Assembly (NCBI GenBank): GCA_030691265.1
Contig: JAUYET010000039.1
Location: forward strand, 1 to 35,201
Length of the DNA: 35,201 nucleotides
Direction of reading: 5' to 3'
Origin: Pseudomonadota bacterium
GTDB taxonomy: Bacteria; Pseudomonadota; Gammaproteobacteria; Burkholderiales; Thiobacillaceae
This document shows positions 16,399-23,898 of the stretch, one piece after another; position 1 is the stretch's first letter; each line of letters opens with the position of its first letter. The notes under the pieces were generated by a model. The model worked only from the letters and a program-made list of their open reading frames with translations. It did no database searches and had not been told where the DNA came from. A program made the position numbers and the translations under genes.

Positions 16399-17850
16399 TC
16401 ACAGCAGGATGATGTCGTACTGCTCCTGCGTGAACAGGCTTTCCACCTGTAGCGAAATCGGCTTGGCGATGAAATCGGACAACTGCGCCAGGCTCTGCGA
16501 CTCCTCGTCGAGGAACTGATCGATCACCGTCTGCGAGGCCATGATGCGGTACTCGCGCGCGCTGAACTGGCGCGCCTCGCGCATGATGGCGCGCAAAATC
16601 TCGTAGCAGGTGGTCTGTGCGGTCTTGATCTGGCCGCGTCCCTGGCAAGTCGGACAGGGTTCGCACAACACCCGCGTCAAACTCTCGCGCGTGCGCTTGC
16701 GGGTCATTTCAACCAGCCCCAACGAGGTGAAGCCGTTGATGGTCATGCGCGTGCGATCGCGCGCCAGCGACTTGGAAAATTCCGCCAGCACGGCGTTTTT
16801 GTGCTCCGCGTTATCCATGTCGATGAAATCGAGAATGATGATGCCGCCCAGATTCCGCAAGCGGAGTTGCCGGGCGATGCTTTGCGCCGCTTCCAGGTTG
16901 GTCTTGAAGATGGTTTCGTCGAACGTGCGGCCGCTGGTGTAACTGCCGGTATTCACGTCGATGGTGGTCAGCGCCTCGGTCTGATCGACGACCAGATAGC
17001 CGCCCGATTTGAGATCGACCCGCCGGCCGAGCGCCTTTTCGATTTCATCCTCGACGCCATAGAGATCGAACAACGGCCGTTCCGCCGTGTAGTGGCTGAC
17101 CTTGCCGGCGCCGCTGCGGGTGAATTCCTCGGCGAAGGACTGCATGCGCAAGAAGGTCTCGCGCGAATCGACCAGGATGCGGCTGGTTTCCACGTTGGCG
17201 AAGTCACGCAGCACGCGATGCGCCAGGTCCAGTTCCTGATAGATCAGCTTGGGGCCGGTAGTGTTTTCCGAGCGCGCCTGGATCGCATCCCACAGGGTGC
17301 GCAGGTAGTCCACGTCGGCGGCCAGCTCGCTGTCCTCGGCCATGTTGGCCATGGTGCGGATGATGAAGCCGCCATGCTCATCCACCGGCATCACCCGCGT
17401 CAGACGTTCGCGCAGCAGTTCGCGCTCAGTTTCGTCGCCGATCTTCTGGGAAATGCCGATGCGCGTTTCCTGCGGCAAATAAACCAGGAAACGCCCCGCC
17501 ATGCTGATCTGGGTCGATAGACGCGCACCCTTGGCGCTGATCGGATCCTTGATCACCTGCACCAGGATGCTCTGCCCTTCGTGCAGGACTTTCTCGATCG
17601 GACGCGGGCTGTTGTCGCAACGCGCCTCGACGATGTCGCCGACATGCAAAAACGCCGCCCGATCGAGGCCGATATCGACAAAGGCCGACTGCATGCCCGG
17701 CAACACCCGGCTGACGCGGCCGAGATAGACGTTGCCGACCATGCCGCGCTGGCTGTCGCGTTCGATGTGCAGTTCCTGCACCGCACCGAGATAGACGACG
17801 GCGACCCGCGTCTCCTGCGGCGTGATGTTGATGAGGATTTCTTCGGTCAT
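16399..17850 (-). CDS. rng: Ribonuclease G
   Basis: An endoribonuclease of the RNase E/G family, 483 residues (E. coli RNase G 489), which matures the 5' end of 16S rRNA and takes part in mRNA decay. It shows the N-terminal ILINITPQETRVAVV, an S1 domain (GNVYLGRVSRVLPGMQSAFVDIG), the catalytic region TIDVNTGSYTSG and GIIILDFIDM with the metal-binding aspartates, and the Zn-link CPTC near residue 400. It lacks the long C-terminal scaffold of RNase E. The start at 17850 follows a 12-base tandem duplication that resembles the rng start itself. It is downstream of maf in the conserved maf-rng order. Confidence 0.96.
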   Translation of the reverse strand: MTEEILINITPQETRVAVVYLGAVQELHIERDSQRGMVGNVYLGRVSRVLPGMQSAFVDIGLDRAAFLHVGDIVEARCDNSPRPIEKVLHEGQSILVQVIKDPISAKGARLSTQISMAGRFLVYLPQETRIGISQKIGDETERELLRERLTRVMPVDEHGGFIIRTMANMAEDSELAADVDYLRTLWDAIQARSENTTGPKLIYQELDLAHRVLRDFANVETSRILVDSRETFLRMQSFAEEFTRSGAGKVSHYTAERPLFDLYGVEDEIEKALGRRVDLKSGGYLVVDQTEALTTIDVNTGSYTSGRTFDETIFKTNLEAAQSIARQLRLRNLGGIIILDFIDMDNAEHKNAVLAEFSKSLARDRTRMTINGFTSLGLVEMTRKRTRESLTRVLCEPCPTCQGRGQIKTAQTTCYEILRAIMREARQFSAREYRIMASQTVIDQFLDEESQSLAQLSDFIAKPISLQVESLFTQEQYDIILL

Positions 17851-17876
17851 AAGTCTTCAGTCATGTCTTCAGTCAT
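17847..17876 (-). other. Nine-codon upstream ORF bridging maf and rng
   Basis: Read on minus, ATG 17876 opens MTEDMTEDL and stops at TGA 17847-17849. Its ATG overlaps the maf stop (ATGA) and its stop overlaps the rng ATG (ATGA). The unit ATGACTGAAGAC is present twice, and the rng start ATGACCGAAGAA is a third, diverged copy. Whether it is translated is not known; it may couple rng translation to maf. Confidence 0.55.
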
Positions 17877-18496
17877 AGGATGTCAAAACCCACGGTTTTC
17901 AATAATTCTGAGGTCTCGTACAAAGGCAGCCCCATGACGCCGGAATAACTGCCCGAGAGTTGTTCGATGAACAGGGCCGCGCGGCCCTGGATGCCGTAAC
18001 CGCCGGCCTTGTCGAAGGCTTCGCGGCTGCTCAGGTAAGCGGCGATTTCCGCCTCCGACAGCGTCTTGAACGTCACCACGCTCTCGCTCAGCGCCACCTC
18101 CAGCCGGCCCAGATGCGCCGCCGCCACCGCGGTCAACACGGTATGGGCGCGGCCGGAATAGCGCCGCAGCATGGCGGCCGCTTCGGTCATATCGGCCGGC
18201 TTGCCGAGAATATGGCCGTCCAGCGTCACCGTCGTATCCGCCGCCAGCAACGGCCACGGCGGCAACTTGCGCGCGGACTGCGCATACGCCCCGGCTTCCG
18301 CCTTCATCCGCGCCAGACGCAGCACGTAATCGGTGGCGCGCTCATCGGCCAGCGGCGTTTCATCGACATCGACGCGCCCCGGCGAATTGCGCAGCGGTAG
18401 CAACGTCGGCTCCAGGCCGACCTGGCGCAACAACTCCAGCCGACGCGGGCTTTGCGAGGCGAGATAAAGACGTTTTGTGAGAGGGAAGCTGGGCAT
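17873..18496 (-). CDS. maf: Maf family nucleotide pyrophosphatase
   Basis: 207 residues from ATG 18496 (MPSFPLTKRLYLASQSPRR). Maf proteins hydrolyse non-canonical or modified nucleoside triphosphates (dTTP/UTP or m7GTP types) to monophosphates. The signature LASQSPRRLELL is at residues about 10-21. Other conserved blocks are the Glu/Asp segment VDETPLADERATDYVLRLA, LAADTTVTLDG, LGKPADMTEAAAML, GRAHTVLTAVA, YLSSREAFDKAGGYGIQG and YSGVMGLPLYET. In-frame codons further upstream (to 18523) look like leader sequence and are not used. It is followed by rng across the short coupled ORF and is divergent from the DUF4384-like gene. Confidence 0.95.
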   Translation of the reverse strand: MPSFPLTKRLYLASQSPRRLELLRQVGLEPTLLPLRNSPGRVDVDETPLADERATDYVLRLARMKAEAGAYAQSARKLPPWPLLAADTTVTLDGHILGKPADMTEAAAMLRRYSGRAHTVLTAVAAAHLGRLEVALSESVVTFKTLSEAEIAAYLSSREAFDKAGGYGIQGRAALFIEQLSGSYSGVMGLPLYETSELLKTVGFDIL

Positions 18497-18649
18497 GCCG
18501 CGCGAGTTTACCCGGACCTGCAAGAGGCACGTCGGATTCGTAAGCCGCTATGCCGGGCGAAGCGCGGAAAGCGCCAACGACCTATCGAAAGAAAACCGCT
18601 GATGTGTCAGTCTCACGCTCTGCCAACACAAAAATTGCCGGGAATTTAC

Positions 18650-19537
18650 ATGCTGCGTTCACTTCTTTGCCTGTGGCTTATGTTGCCGCTCGCCGCGTTT
18701 GCCGGCGTGTCGGAGATCGTCGAAGAAACCGGCACGGCCTGTCGGGCCGATGGCAACGCTCCCCCAAAAAACCGCCAGCAGACCGAGCTGGACGCCCGCA
18801 CGGATGCCAAACGCAGCGCGGCGGAACGCGTCGCCACGCGCATCAAGAGCGAAACCCGCTACGACACCGTCGAAGTCAAAAACGAAGGCCAGGCCAAGGC
18901 CTACCAAGTCGGCAAAGTGCTCCGCTCCGCCTACGCCAATGCCGATGTCAAGGAACTCGCCGTGCTCGAAACCGGCGCCTGGGATGCGCAAGACGCATGC
19001 TTCCGGATCAAGCTGCGCGTCGAGGTGATTCCCAAGGCTGAGGCGCTGGAAACGCTGGGTTCAGCCATGCAGGAAGACCCCACGCTGCCGCTCAATGTCC
19101 AGCTGTGGACGGACCGCAGCACGGCAGGCGAACGCGCCATGTACCGCAAGGGCGAACTGGTTCGGCTCTACCTGCGCGGCAACAAGCCGTATTACGCGCG
19201 CGTCATCTACCAGTTCGCCGATGGCCAGCGCGCGCAAATCCTGCCCAACGCACATCGCAGCACAAACCGCTTCCAGGGCGGCGTCACCTACGTCATCCCG
19301 AGCGAAGAAGACTCTTTCGACTTTGAAGTGAGCGCCCCGTTCGGCGCCGAACGCGTCGTGGTTTACGCCAGCGAACGGCCCCTGGGCGAGATAAGCCTGC
19401 AAGCGAGCGGAAGCATTTACCGGGTTGAAGGCGGCCGCCTGGAAAGCCAGGTACGCGATGTGAAGCTGGATGGCGGCGCTAAAAAAGATACCGCCGCGTT
19501 TTCGGAATACGCCGTCGAGCTGATCACCATGCCCTGA
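18650..19537 (+). CDS. Exported DUF4384-like protein
   Basis: 295 residues from ATG 18650. The N-terminus MLRSLLCLWLMLPLAAFA is a Sec signal peptide with likely cleavage after AFA; earlier in-frame starts (from 18452) would run through maf's 5' end and hide the signal. Residues about 30-125 resemble the small alpha/beta domain found in exported LPP20/FlgT-like proteins (repeated Ala/Arg-rich helix, then VKELAVLETGAWDAQDACFRIKLRVEV). Residues about 150-240 match the DUF4384 pattern: YRKGELVRLYLRGNKPYYAR, then FADGQRAQILPN, then a beta-rich part ending in ASERPLGE. DUF4384 domains are often fused to or next to bacterial caspase-like peptidases, and a caspase gene lies tail-to-tail with this one. 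A precise function is not known. Confidence 0.8.
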   Translation: MLRSLLCLWLMLPLAAFAGVSEIVEETGTACRADGNAPPKNRQQTELDARTDAKRSAAERVATRIKSETRYDTVEVKNEGQAKAYQVGKVLRSAYANADVKELAVLETGAWDAQDACFRIKLRVEVIPKAEALETLGSAMQEDPTLPLNVQLWTDRSTAGERAMYRKGELVRLYLRGNKPYYARVIYQFADGQRAQILPNAHRSTNRFQGGVTYVIPSEEDSFDFEVSAPFGAERVVVYASERPLGEISLQASGSIYRVEGGRLESQVRDVKLDGGAKKDTAAFSEYAVELITMP

Positions 19538-19561
19538 GTTGAACCCAACCCCGAAGACATC

Positions 19562-19663
19562 GTAGGTCGGCAATCCCTTGCCGACACCGCTCGGTGCCGG
19601 CGGGTTGAGCACGATTTGCGCCTTCGGCGGAGGCGAAAAGTCGGCAAGGGATTGCCGACCTAC
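19562..19663. repeat. Palindrome (GTAGGTCGGCAATCCCTTGCCGAC type)
   Basis: The left arm GTAGGTCGGCAATCCCTTGC (from 19562) and the right arm GCAAGGGATTGCCGACCTAC (to 19663) enclose a loop of about 55 bases that includes a degenerate inner inverted pair. It lies between the convergent DUF4384-like and caspase genes and may act as a shared 3'-end hairpin. The body is the same as the copy inside lnt at 3269. Confidence 0.9.
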
Positions 19664-19673
19664 GAATCTTGCC

Positions 19674-22418
19674 CTACCGCAAATCCCCCCGCGCATGCCC
19701 CATCATCTCCGGTTCCTGACGGAACTCCGGGCCGATCCGCAGCGAGGCTTCGGTGACGTGTTCCTGCACATAGCCGGCCAGATCGGCGAGCTGGGTTTTG
19801 CCTTCGGCCAGGCCGCGCATCAGCCAGTAGCCGAACAAACGGTGGCCGCGTTCCTTGTACTGGTTGGCGAACTGGTCGCCTTGGCCGGCGCTGAACACGA
19901 ACAGTTTTTCCGGCGATTTCAGGCGCGCTTTCGGCACCACCATCAGCCCGGCGACGCCCGGCATCACCATCGCCTCGCGGTCGGCCCGGCCGGAAAAACA
20001 GGCATCGACGAACACCGAGACATGGCCGGCCCCGCTGGCAGCGAAGCGGTCGTAGAGATGATCCAGCCGTAAATCGTCTTCCTCATAATTGCCCGGCCCG
20101 CCATCCTGCGGCAGCAGGTAAGCCGCGCCCTTGTCGCGCGAGGGCACGCCATGACCGGCGAAGTAGACGATCAGCCGGTCCTCCTTTTTCAAGCGCGCCA
20201 GCAACGTGTTGATGCGCCCCTTCAACCGGCCGGTGGTCGCCTCGGCATCGAACAGACGATGGACATTGCGCTCCGGCACGCCCAGCGCCCGCTGCGCCGT
20301 CTTCTCGAACAACTCGGCGGAACGGCGCGCGTAAGGCACACCGGGCAGGTCGGCGTATTGCTCGATGCCGATCACCAGCAGATGCAGGCGCGGATTGGCC
20401 GCAACAGCGGGCAACTTGTCGATCAAGCCGGGCAGATCGTCGTCGAACGCCCCGGCGTTCGCCGTGCGCAGTTGCGCGAGTTGGGATTTCAGGCGCACCT
20501 CCTCGGCGGCGCGGGCCTCGGCATTGGCCTTGGCGCGCTGTGCGTCGAGCACCTCACGTTGCAAACGCGCCAGCTTGGGGTCGTCCGACATGTTCACGGT
20601 GACGGCCCCGGCTGTCAGCGTCGCCATCGGCGGCGGCGCGAAGCTGGTCGTATCGCGCGCCGCCACCATCACGCTGGCCGCGCCCGGCAAGGTGAAATCG
20701 GCATCGGTGAAGCGGGCGGTATGGGTTTTGCCGGCGGCGACCACATCCGCCCCTTCCCAGACCAGGCTGTTGTCCTCCATCGCCCGCAAACGGATGGAAA
20801 CACCGCCCTCCTCCTGTGCAGCCCTCTCCAGTGACGCCTTCGCCAACCGTGCCTCGGCAAGCGGCATGGCAAGCGCCAAGGTGCGCTTGAATGACGGCTC
20901 TCGGCTCGACTTCAGTGTGGCGAAGAAGTGGCCGGTCTCGGCGTCGTAGCGCATATTTTCCAGCACGGGGTCTCCATAGGCGGCGAGGAAAGCAGCGTGC
21001 AACACCTCCGTCCGCTCGGACATTGTTAGCTCCCCCAGCCGGGCGTAGTGCTCGGCAATCACCCGGTTGAGTGCGGCCACCCGCTGGTTGTAGCGGGACA
21101 CATCCGCCTCATAGGCCCGGGTGGCCTCGGGCACTCGGGCCTGAAACTGGGCGCGGGTCTCGAATTCGTCCTGAGCCAGCTTGGGCGCTTCAGGTTTTGC
21201 CCTCGCCAGTTCAGCTTGCTGGCGGACAAATTTGTGCGGTAAGGCACGTTGACGGGCCTCTGCCAGGCCGATGCGTACGGCTTCGGAAAAGGAGTGGCCA
21301 GAGAGCTTGGCAACCAACAAGACCTCCCCTGCATCTCGCAGTACGGCGGTGTTATCACCTGACCCCGTCAGCGCCCGACGACCATCCGGGGAGAATGCGA
21401 CGGCATTGACGGCATCCCCATGCTTCCATGTGTGCAACGTTTCCCCACTCTGCGCATCCCGCAGCACGGCGGTGTTATCCGATGACCCCGTCAGCACCCA
21501 GCGATCATCCGGGGAGAATGCAACGGCACGGATGGAATCTCCATGCCTCCATGTGCGCAGGATTTTCCCAGTCAACACATCCCGCACCACTGCTGTTTTG
21601 TCATCTGACCCCGTCAGCACCCGACGACCATCCGGGGAGAATGCGACAGCATTGACGGCATCCCCATGCTTCCATGTGTGCAGCGTTTCCCCACTCTGCG
21701 TGTCCCGCAGCACGGCGGTGTTGTCCGATGACCCGGTCAGCACCCGGTGACCATCCGGGGAAAAGGCGACAGCATGGACATGACCCTCATGTTTCCAGGT
21801 GTGCAGGGTTTCCCCGGTCTGTACATCCCACAGCACGGCGGTTTTGTCCCATGACCCGGTCAGCACCCGGCGGCCATCCGGAGAGAATGCGACAGCAACG
21901 ACGCGATCCCCATGCTGCCAAGTGTGCAAAGAGTCCCCAGTCTGCACATCCCACAACACGGCGGTTTTGTCCCATGACCCGGTCAGCACCCGGCGGCCAT
22001 CCGGGGAGAATGCGACAGCCATGACGTAACCCCCAAGCTTCCATGTGCGCAGGGCGTTCCCGATCTGCGCATCGCGCAGCACAGCGGTCTTGTCCACTGA
22101 CCCCGTCAGCACCCGGCTTCCATCCGGGGAGAATGCGACAGCATAGATGACACGCTCATGCTTCCAGGTGATTGCTTTGTTTGCTTGTCCGTAGCCCCAG
22201 ACAAAACGATCGTTCACGATGCGTGCAGGTTCAGTTTTCGGAATGGCGGCGGCTGTTACCGGAGCGCTTGTTCCGCTCGAATCTTCCTGCGCCGCCGGCG
22301 GCGGACTGGAATCATCACTAAGCGAGCCTTTCAGCGACTTCATCAAATCAAACGCCAACACCGGCTGCGCAGCCAACATCAGGGCCAGCAGCCCCAGCCA
22401 GATCGGTTTGCGGTTCAT
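19674..22418 (-). CDS. Exported WD40-repeat caspase-like peptidase (C14 family)
   Basis: 914 residues from ATG 22418, preceded by an AGGGGAAA ribosome binding site. Residues 1-22 (MNRKPIWLGLLALMLAAQPV then LA) form a Sec signal peptide, so the protein should be periplasmic. Residues 87-371 are seven WD40-type repeats, enough for one beta-propeller. Residues about 390-700 hold helical and coiled-coil sequence (for example LARLQREVLDAQRAKANAEARAAEEV) and a beta-rich part. The C-terminus from about 690 is a caspase domain: HLLVIGIEQYADLPGVPYA, RLIVYFAGHGVP with catalytic His756, and VFVDACFSG with catalytic Cys807, both codons checked. The intact dyad suggests an active Arg/Lys-type (metacaspase-like) protease. 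It lies 100 bases downstream of the BrnA-type antitoxin on the same strand. Substrate and trigger are unknown. Confidence 0.9.
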   Translation of the reverse strand: MNRKPIWLGLLALMLAAQPVLAFDLMKSLKGSLSDDSSPPPAAQEDSSGTSAPVTAAAIPKTEPARIVNDRFVWGYGQANKAITWKHERVIYAVAFSPDGSRVLTGSVDKTAVLRDAQIGNALRTWKLGGYVMAVAFSPDGRRVLTGSWDKTAVLWDVQTGDSLHTWQHGDRVVAVAFSPDGRRVLTGSWDKTAVLWDVQTGETLHTWKHEGHVHAVAFSPDGHRVLTGSSDNTAVLRDTQSGETLHTWKHGDAVNAVAFSPDGRRVLTGSDDKTAVVRDVLTGKILRTWRHGDSIRAVAFSPDDRWVLTGSSDNTAVLRDAQSGETLHTWKHGDAVNAVAFSPDGRRALTGSGDNTAVLRDAGEVLLVAKLSGHSFSEAVRIGLAEARQRALPHKFVRQQAELARAKPEAPKLAQDEFETRAQFQARVPEATRAYEADVSRYNQRVAALNRVIAEHYARLGELTMSERTEVLHAAFLAAYGDPVLENMRYDAETGHFFATLKSSREPSFKRTLALAMPLAEARLAKASLERAAQEEGGVSIRLRAMEDNSLVWEGADVVAAGKTHTARFTDADFTLPGAASVMVAARDTTSFAPPPMATLTAGAVTVNMSDDPKLARLQREVLDAQRAKANAEARAAEEVRLKSQLAQLRTANAGAFDDDLPGLIDKLPAVAANPRLHLLVIGIEQYADLPGVPYARRSAELFEKTAQRALGVPERNVHRLFDAEATTGRLKGRINTLLARLKKEDRLIVYFAGHGVPSRDKGAAYLLPQDGGPGNYEEDDLRLDHLYDRFAASGAGHVSVFVDACFSGRADREAMVMPGVAGLMVVPKARLKSPEKLFVFSAGQGDQFANQYKERGHRLFGYWLMRGLAEGKTQLADLAGYVQEHVTEASLRIGPEFRQEPEMMGHARGDLR
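21306..22160 (-). repeat. Seven near-identical 123-bp WD40 repeat units
   Basis: Within the caspase gene, units of 41 codons repeat seven times (residues 87-371). The unit core is AVAFSPDGRRVLTGS.DKTAVL.D, followed by .. .TG..LHTWKHGD. A true WD dipeptide (VLWD) is kept only in units 2 and 3; the others read RD. The units are much more alike than in ordinary propellers, which points to recent amplification or ongoing homogenisation of the repeat DNA. Confidence 0.92.
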
Positions 22419-22518
22419 TGGTTTCCCCTGCTGTTTGTTGTATTCGAAGGCCGCAATCGTAGCCCGGAACGGCTTGCGCGTAACCCGGGGATTTGGAGCA
22501 TTCGTAGGTTTTCGGAGA

Positions 22519-22764
22519 TCAGTGACCGCTGTTTTGCGCCTGTGCATCGACGTAGGCGTCGAGCAGGCGGCGAATCATGCGTTGGTACTGGGTGTGATTC
22601 TTCGTGGCTTCAGATTTGAAGAACTCGATGCTCTTCCGGCTCAATGCCAAAGTGACTTTGACGCCTTCTTCACGAAACGCCAATTCAGCCGGCGATGGAA
22701 GGAAGTCTGCAACCACCTCGGTCATGCCCAGAGGTTCATTCGTGTACTTGATTTTCGCGCTCAT
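22519..22764 (-). CDS. BrnA/CopG-type antitoxin
   Basis: 81 residues from ATG 22764. The N-terminus MSAKIKYTNEPLGMTEVVADFLPSP is the toxin-binding part seen in BrnA-like (COG3514) antitoxins. The C-terminus VKVTLALSRKSIEFFKSEATK, then YQRMIRRLLDAYVDA, is a ribbon-helix-helix DNA-binding domain. These antitoxins normally lie directly downstream of, and overlap, a BrnT (DUF497) RNase toxin gene. Here only the 3' end of such a toxin remains (22736-22819), so the antitoxin appears to be an orphan. It may still bind DNA, and the caspase gene follows on the same strand. Confidence 0.85.
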   Translation of the reverse strand: MSAKIKYTNEPLGMTEVVADFLPSPAELAFREEGVKVTLALSRKSIEFFKSEATKNHTQYQRMIRRLLDAYVDAQAQNSGH

Positions 22765-22819
22765 AAATGGCCTTTCCTTTGCGCCAATAGCCGGCGCCGA
22801 TGATTCGAATAACGGAGGC
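22736..22819 (-). pseudogene. 3' remnant of a BrnT-type (DUF497) toxin gene
   Basis: On minus, in another frame and overlapping the antitoxin start by 29 bases, the sequence reads SVIRIIGAGYWRKGKAIYER and ends ENQVHE at TGA 22736-22738. This resembles the conserved C-terminus of one BrnT subgroup. The frame meets a stop in the palindrome at 22821, and no upstream part of a BrnT protein is recognisable beyond it. The rest of the toxin has therefore been deleted or replaced at the repeat. The family assignment rests on memory of the C-terminal motif and on the position relative to the antitoxin. Confidence 0.6.
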
Positions 22820-22820
22820 G

Positions 22821-22897
22821 CGTCATTCCCGCGAATGCGGGAATCCAGTCCTTCACCAAGGTCATGCCTCTGGATTCCCGCCTGCGCGGGAATGACG
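22821..22897. repeat. Inverted pair of ATTCCC-N8-GGGAAT elements (dRS3-like)
   Basis: The left half CGTCATTCCCGCGAATGCGG and the right half (ending CGGGAATGACG) each contain ATTCCC, eight bases, GGGAAT. This fits the consensus of the neisserial dRS3 element. The two halves are in inverted orientation around a spacer. The element abuts the BrnT remnant. A related but diverged copy is at 26492, and its half-sites also flank the palindrome at 2627. Confidence 0.85.
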
Positions 22898-22947
22898 GTG
22901 GATGGGGTGTCGCCAGAACAAATTTACCCTGCCATACGATGACAGGC

Positions 22948-22982
22948 GTAGCCCGGATTCCGCTGTGCTCCATCCAGGCTAC
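22948..22982. repeat. Palindrome GTAGCCCGGATTCCGCTG type, end forms the doc stop
   Basis: GTAGCCCGGAT... pairs imperfectly with ...ATCCAGGCTAC. The minus-strand terminus GTAG supplies the TAG stop codon of the doc gene (22979-22981). Confidence 0.75.
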
Positions 22983-23362
22983 AAAGGCTCCACCGTGCTG
23001 TTCTGCTCCAGCCATTCAGCCAGCGGGCCGCGTTCGAGTTCACCGACGGCGACGCGGAGCATGCATTCGAACAATTGCGTATTGGTCATGGTCGGGCGGC
23101 GGCCATTGAGCATCAGGAAGGTCAGCATGCAGTCAGCAGCGACCCGTTTGTTGCCGTCCAGAAAGGGGTGGTTGCGCGCCAATGAGACGCCGTAGGCGGC
23201 AGCGGCCTGGTACAGGCTGCCGGTGTAGGCGTAGACCTGCTCGGGCTGCCCGATGGCCGAGGCCAACAGGTTGGCATCACGCACGCCATGCGCGCCGCCG
23301 AATACGCCGACCTGATCCCGATGGATCGCCAGCACCGCCTGCTCGGTCAGGAACACCGGCAT
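22979..23362 (-). CDS. doc: Death-on-curing (Doc/Fic fold) toxin
   Basis: 127 residues, the usual Doc length. The Fic-like motif is HPFLDGNKR at residues 65-73, where His65 and the Gly-Asn-Lys-Arg loop bind the nucleotide. Doc toxins phosphorylate elongation factor EF-Tu and stop translation. The N-terminus MPVFLTEQAVLAIHRDQV and the segment GVRDANLLASAIGQPEQVYAY are typical of chromosomal Doc proteins. It starts 2 bases after the stop of an AbrB-type antitoxin gene, so the pair forms one operon. Its own stop codon is formed by the end of a palindrome, so the original C-terminus may have been altered by the repeat. Confidence 0.92.
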   Translation of the reverse strand: MPVFLTEQAVLAIHRDQVGVFGGAHGVRDANLLASAIGQPEQVYAYTGSLYQAAAAYGVSLARNHPFLDGNKRVAADCMLTFLMLNGRRPTMTNTQLFECMLRVAVGELERGPLAEWLEQNSTVEPL

Positions 23363-23364
23363 GC

Positions 23365-23592
23365 TCAGGCATCCGCCAGTTTCTGGAAGGCCGCGCGGTA
23401 TTGCTGCAGAACCTTTTCGTGAACCGCCATGGCGGCTTCAAACTCCGCATCCACCGGCACCAGCACCAGACGGCCGTTTTCTTTGCTGATCTCAAATTTC
23501 TGCCCTTCCGTGAGGTGCAACTCTTGCACCAGTTCGGCGGGAATGGTGGTGACAAAGCTGGAACCGACTTTACGCAACGCGACTTGAGACAT
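23365..23592 (-). CDS. AbrB/MazE-type antitoxin of the doc operon
   Basis: 75 residues. The N-terminal swapped-hairpin AbrB fold is seen in ALRKVGSSFVTTIPAELVQELHLTEGQKFEI; the acidic/helical C-terminus (about residues 48-75) would wrap the Doc toxin. It is the first gene of the operon, as usual for antitoxins, and ends 2 bases before doc. ATG 23592 is followed by the canonical MSQVALRKVGSS start. Upstream is a perfect inverted repeat (23612-23627) that is a likely site for self-repression by the complex. Confidence 0.92.
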   Translation of the reverse strand: MSQVALRKVGSSFVTTIPAELVQELHLTEGQKFEISKENGRLVLVPVDAEFEAAMAVHEKVLQQYRAAFQKLADA

Positions 23593-23611
23593 GGCGAACT
23601 CCGCTCGGGAT

Positions 23612-23627
23612 ATATACGAACGTATAT
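23612..23627. promoter_or_regulatory. Inverted-repeat operator upstream of the abrB-doc operon
   Basis: ATATACG, two bases AA, then CGTATAT: perfect 7-base arms, 20-35 bases upstream of the antitoxin start. A minus-strand TATAAG-like -10 lies just beyond it. The position and symmetry suit an AbrB-type autoregulatory operator. Confidence 0.6.
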
Positions 23628-23664
23628 CTTATATCGGGATTTTCGGGCGTGTCATTGTGTTTGT

Positions 23665-23853
23665 GGGGTATCCATACAAATGCGGCGATCCAGCGCGTAG
23701 GTTTGGCTGACGCCAGGAAGCCCAATATTCACCGTGACTTGAGCTACCCCGTAGGTTGGGCAAAGCGAAGCGTGCCCAACATTCCACGCGAAAAACGTTG
23801 GGCACGCTTGGCTTTGCCCAACCTACGTAGCGCCGCATTTATCCGGATACCCC
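23665..23853. repeat. Nested palindrome at the 3' end of the ABC operon
   Basis: The outer arms (23665-23687 and 23831-23853; GGGGTATCC then AAATGCGGCG with a four-base variable middle) enclose an inner palindrome of the GTAGGTTGGGCAAAGCG type at about 23754-23826. The inner body matches 16280 and 27308. It lies between the doc operon and the permease gene. Confidence 0.8.
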
Positions 23854-23898
23854 GCTTGTGTTTTCTGTGCGCCACAGTTCGGCCCGCAAGCGGGCCTC

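Noticed and set aside
18452-18650. Upstream in-frame starts of the DUF4384-like gene
   Set aside because: They overlap the maf 5' end and would hide the signal peptide that begins at 18650.
21306-22160. 123-bp periodic DNA as a CRISPR or satellite array
   Set aside because: The units are in-frame codons of WD40 repeats with no spacer pattern.
22898-22978. 5' half of the BrnT toxin beyond the repeat
   Set aside because: I read all three minus-strand frames and found no BrnT-like N-terminal sequence; the region is another palindrome and unplaced sequence.
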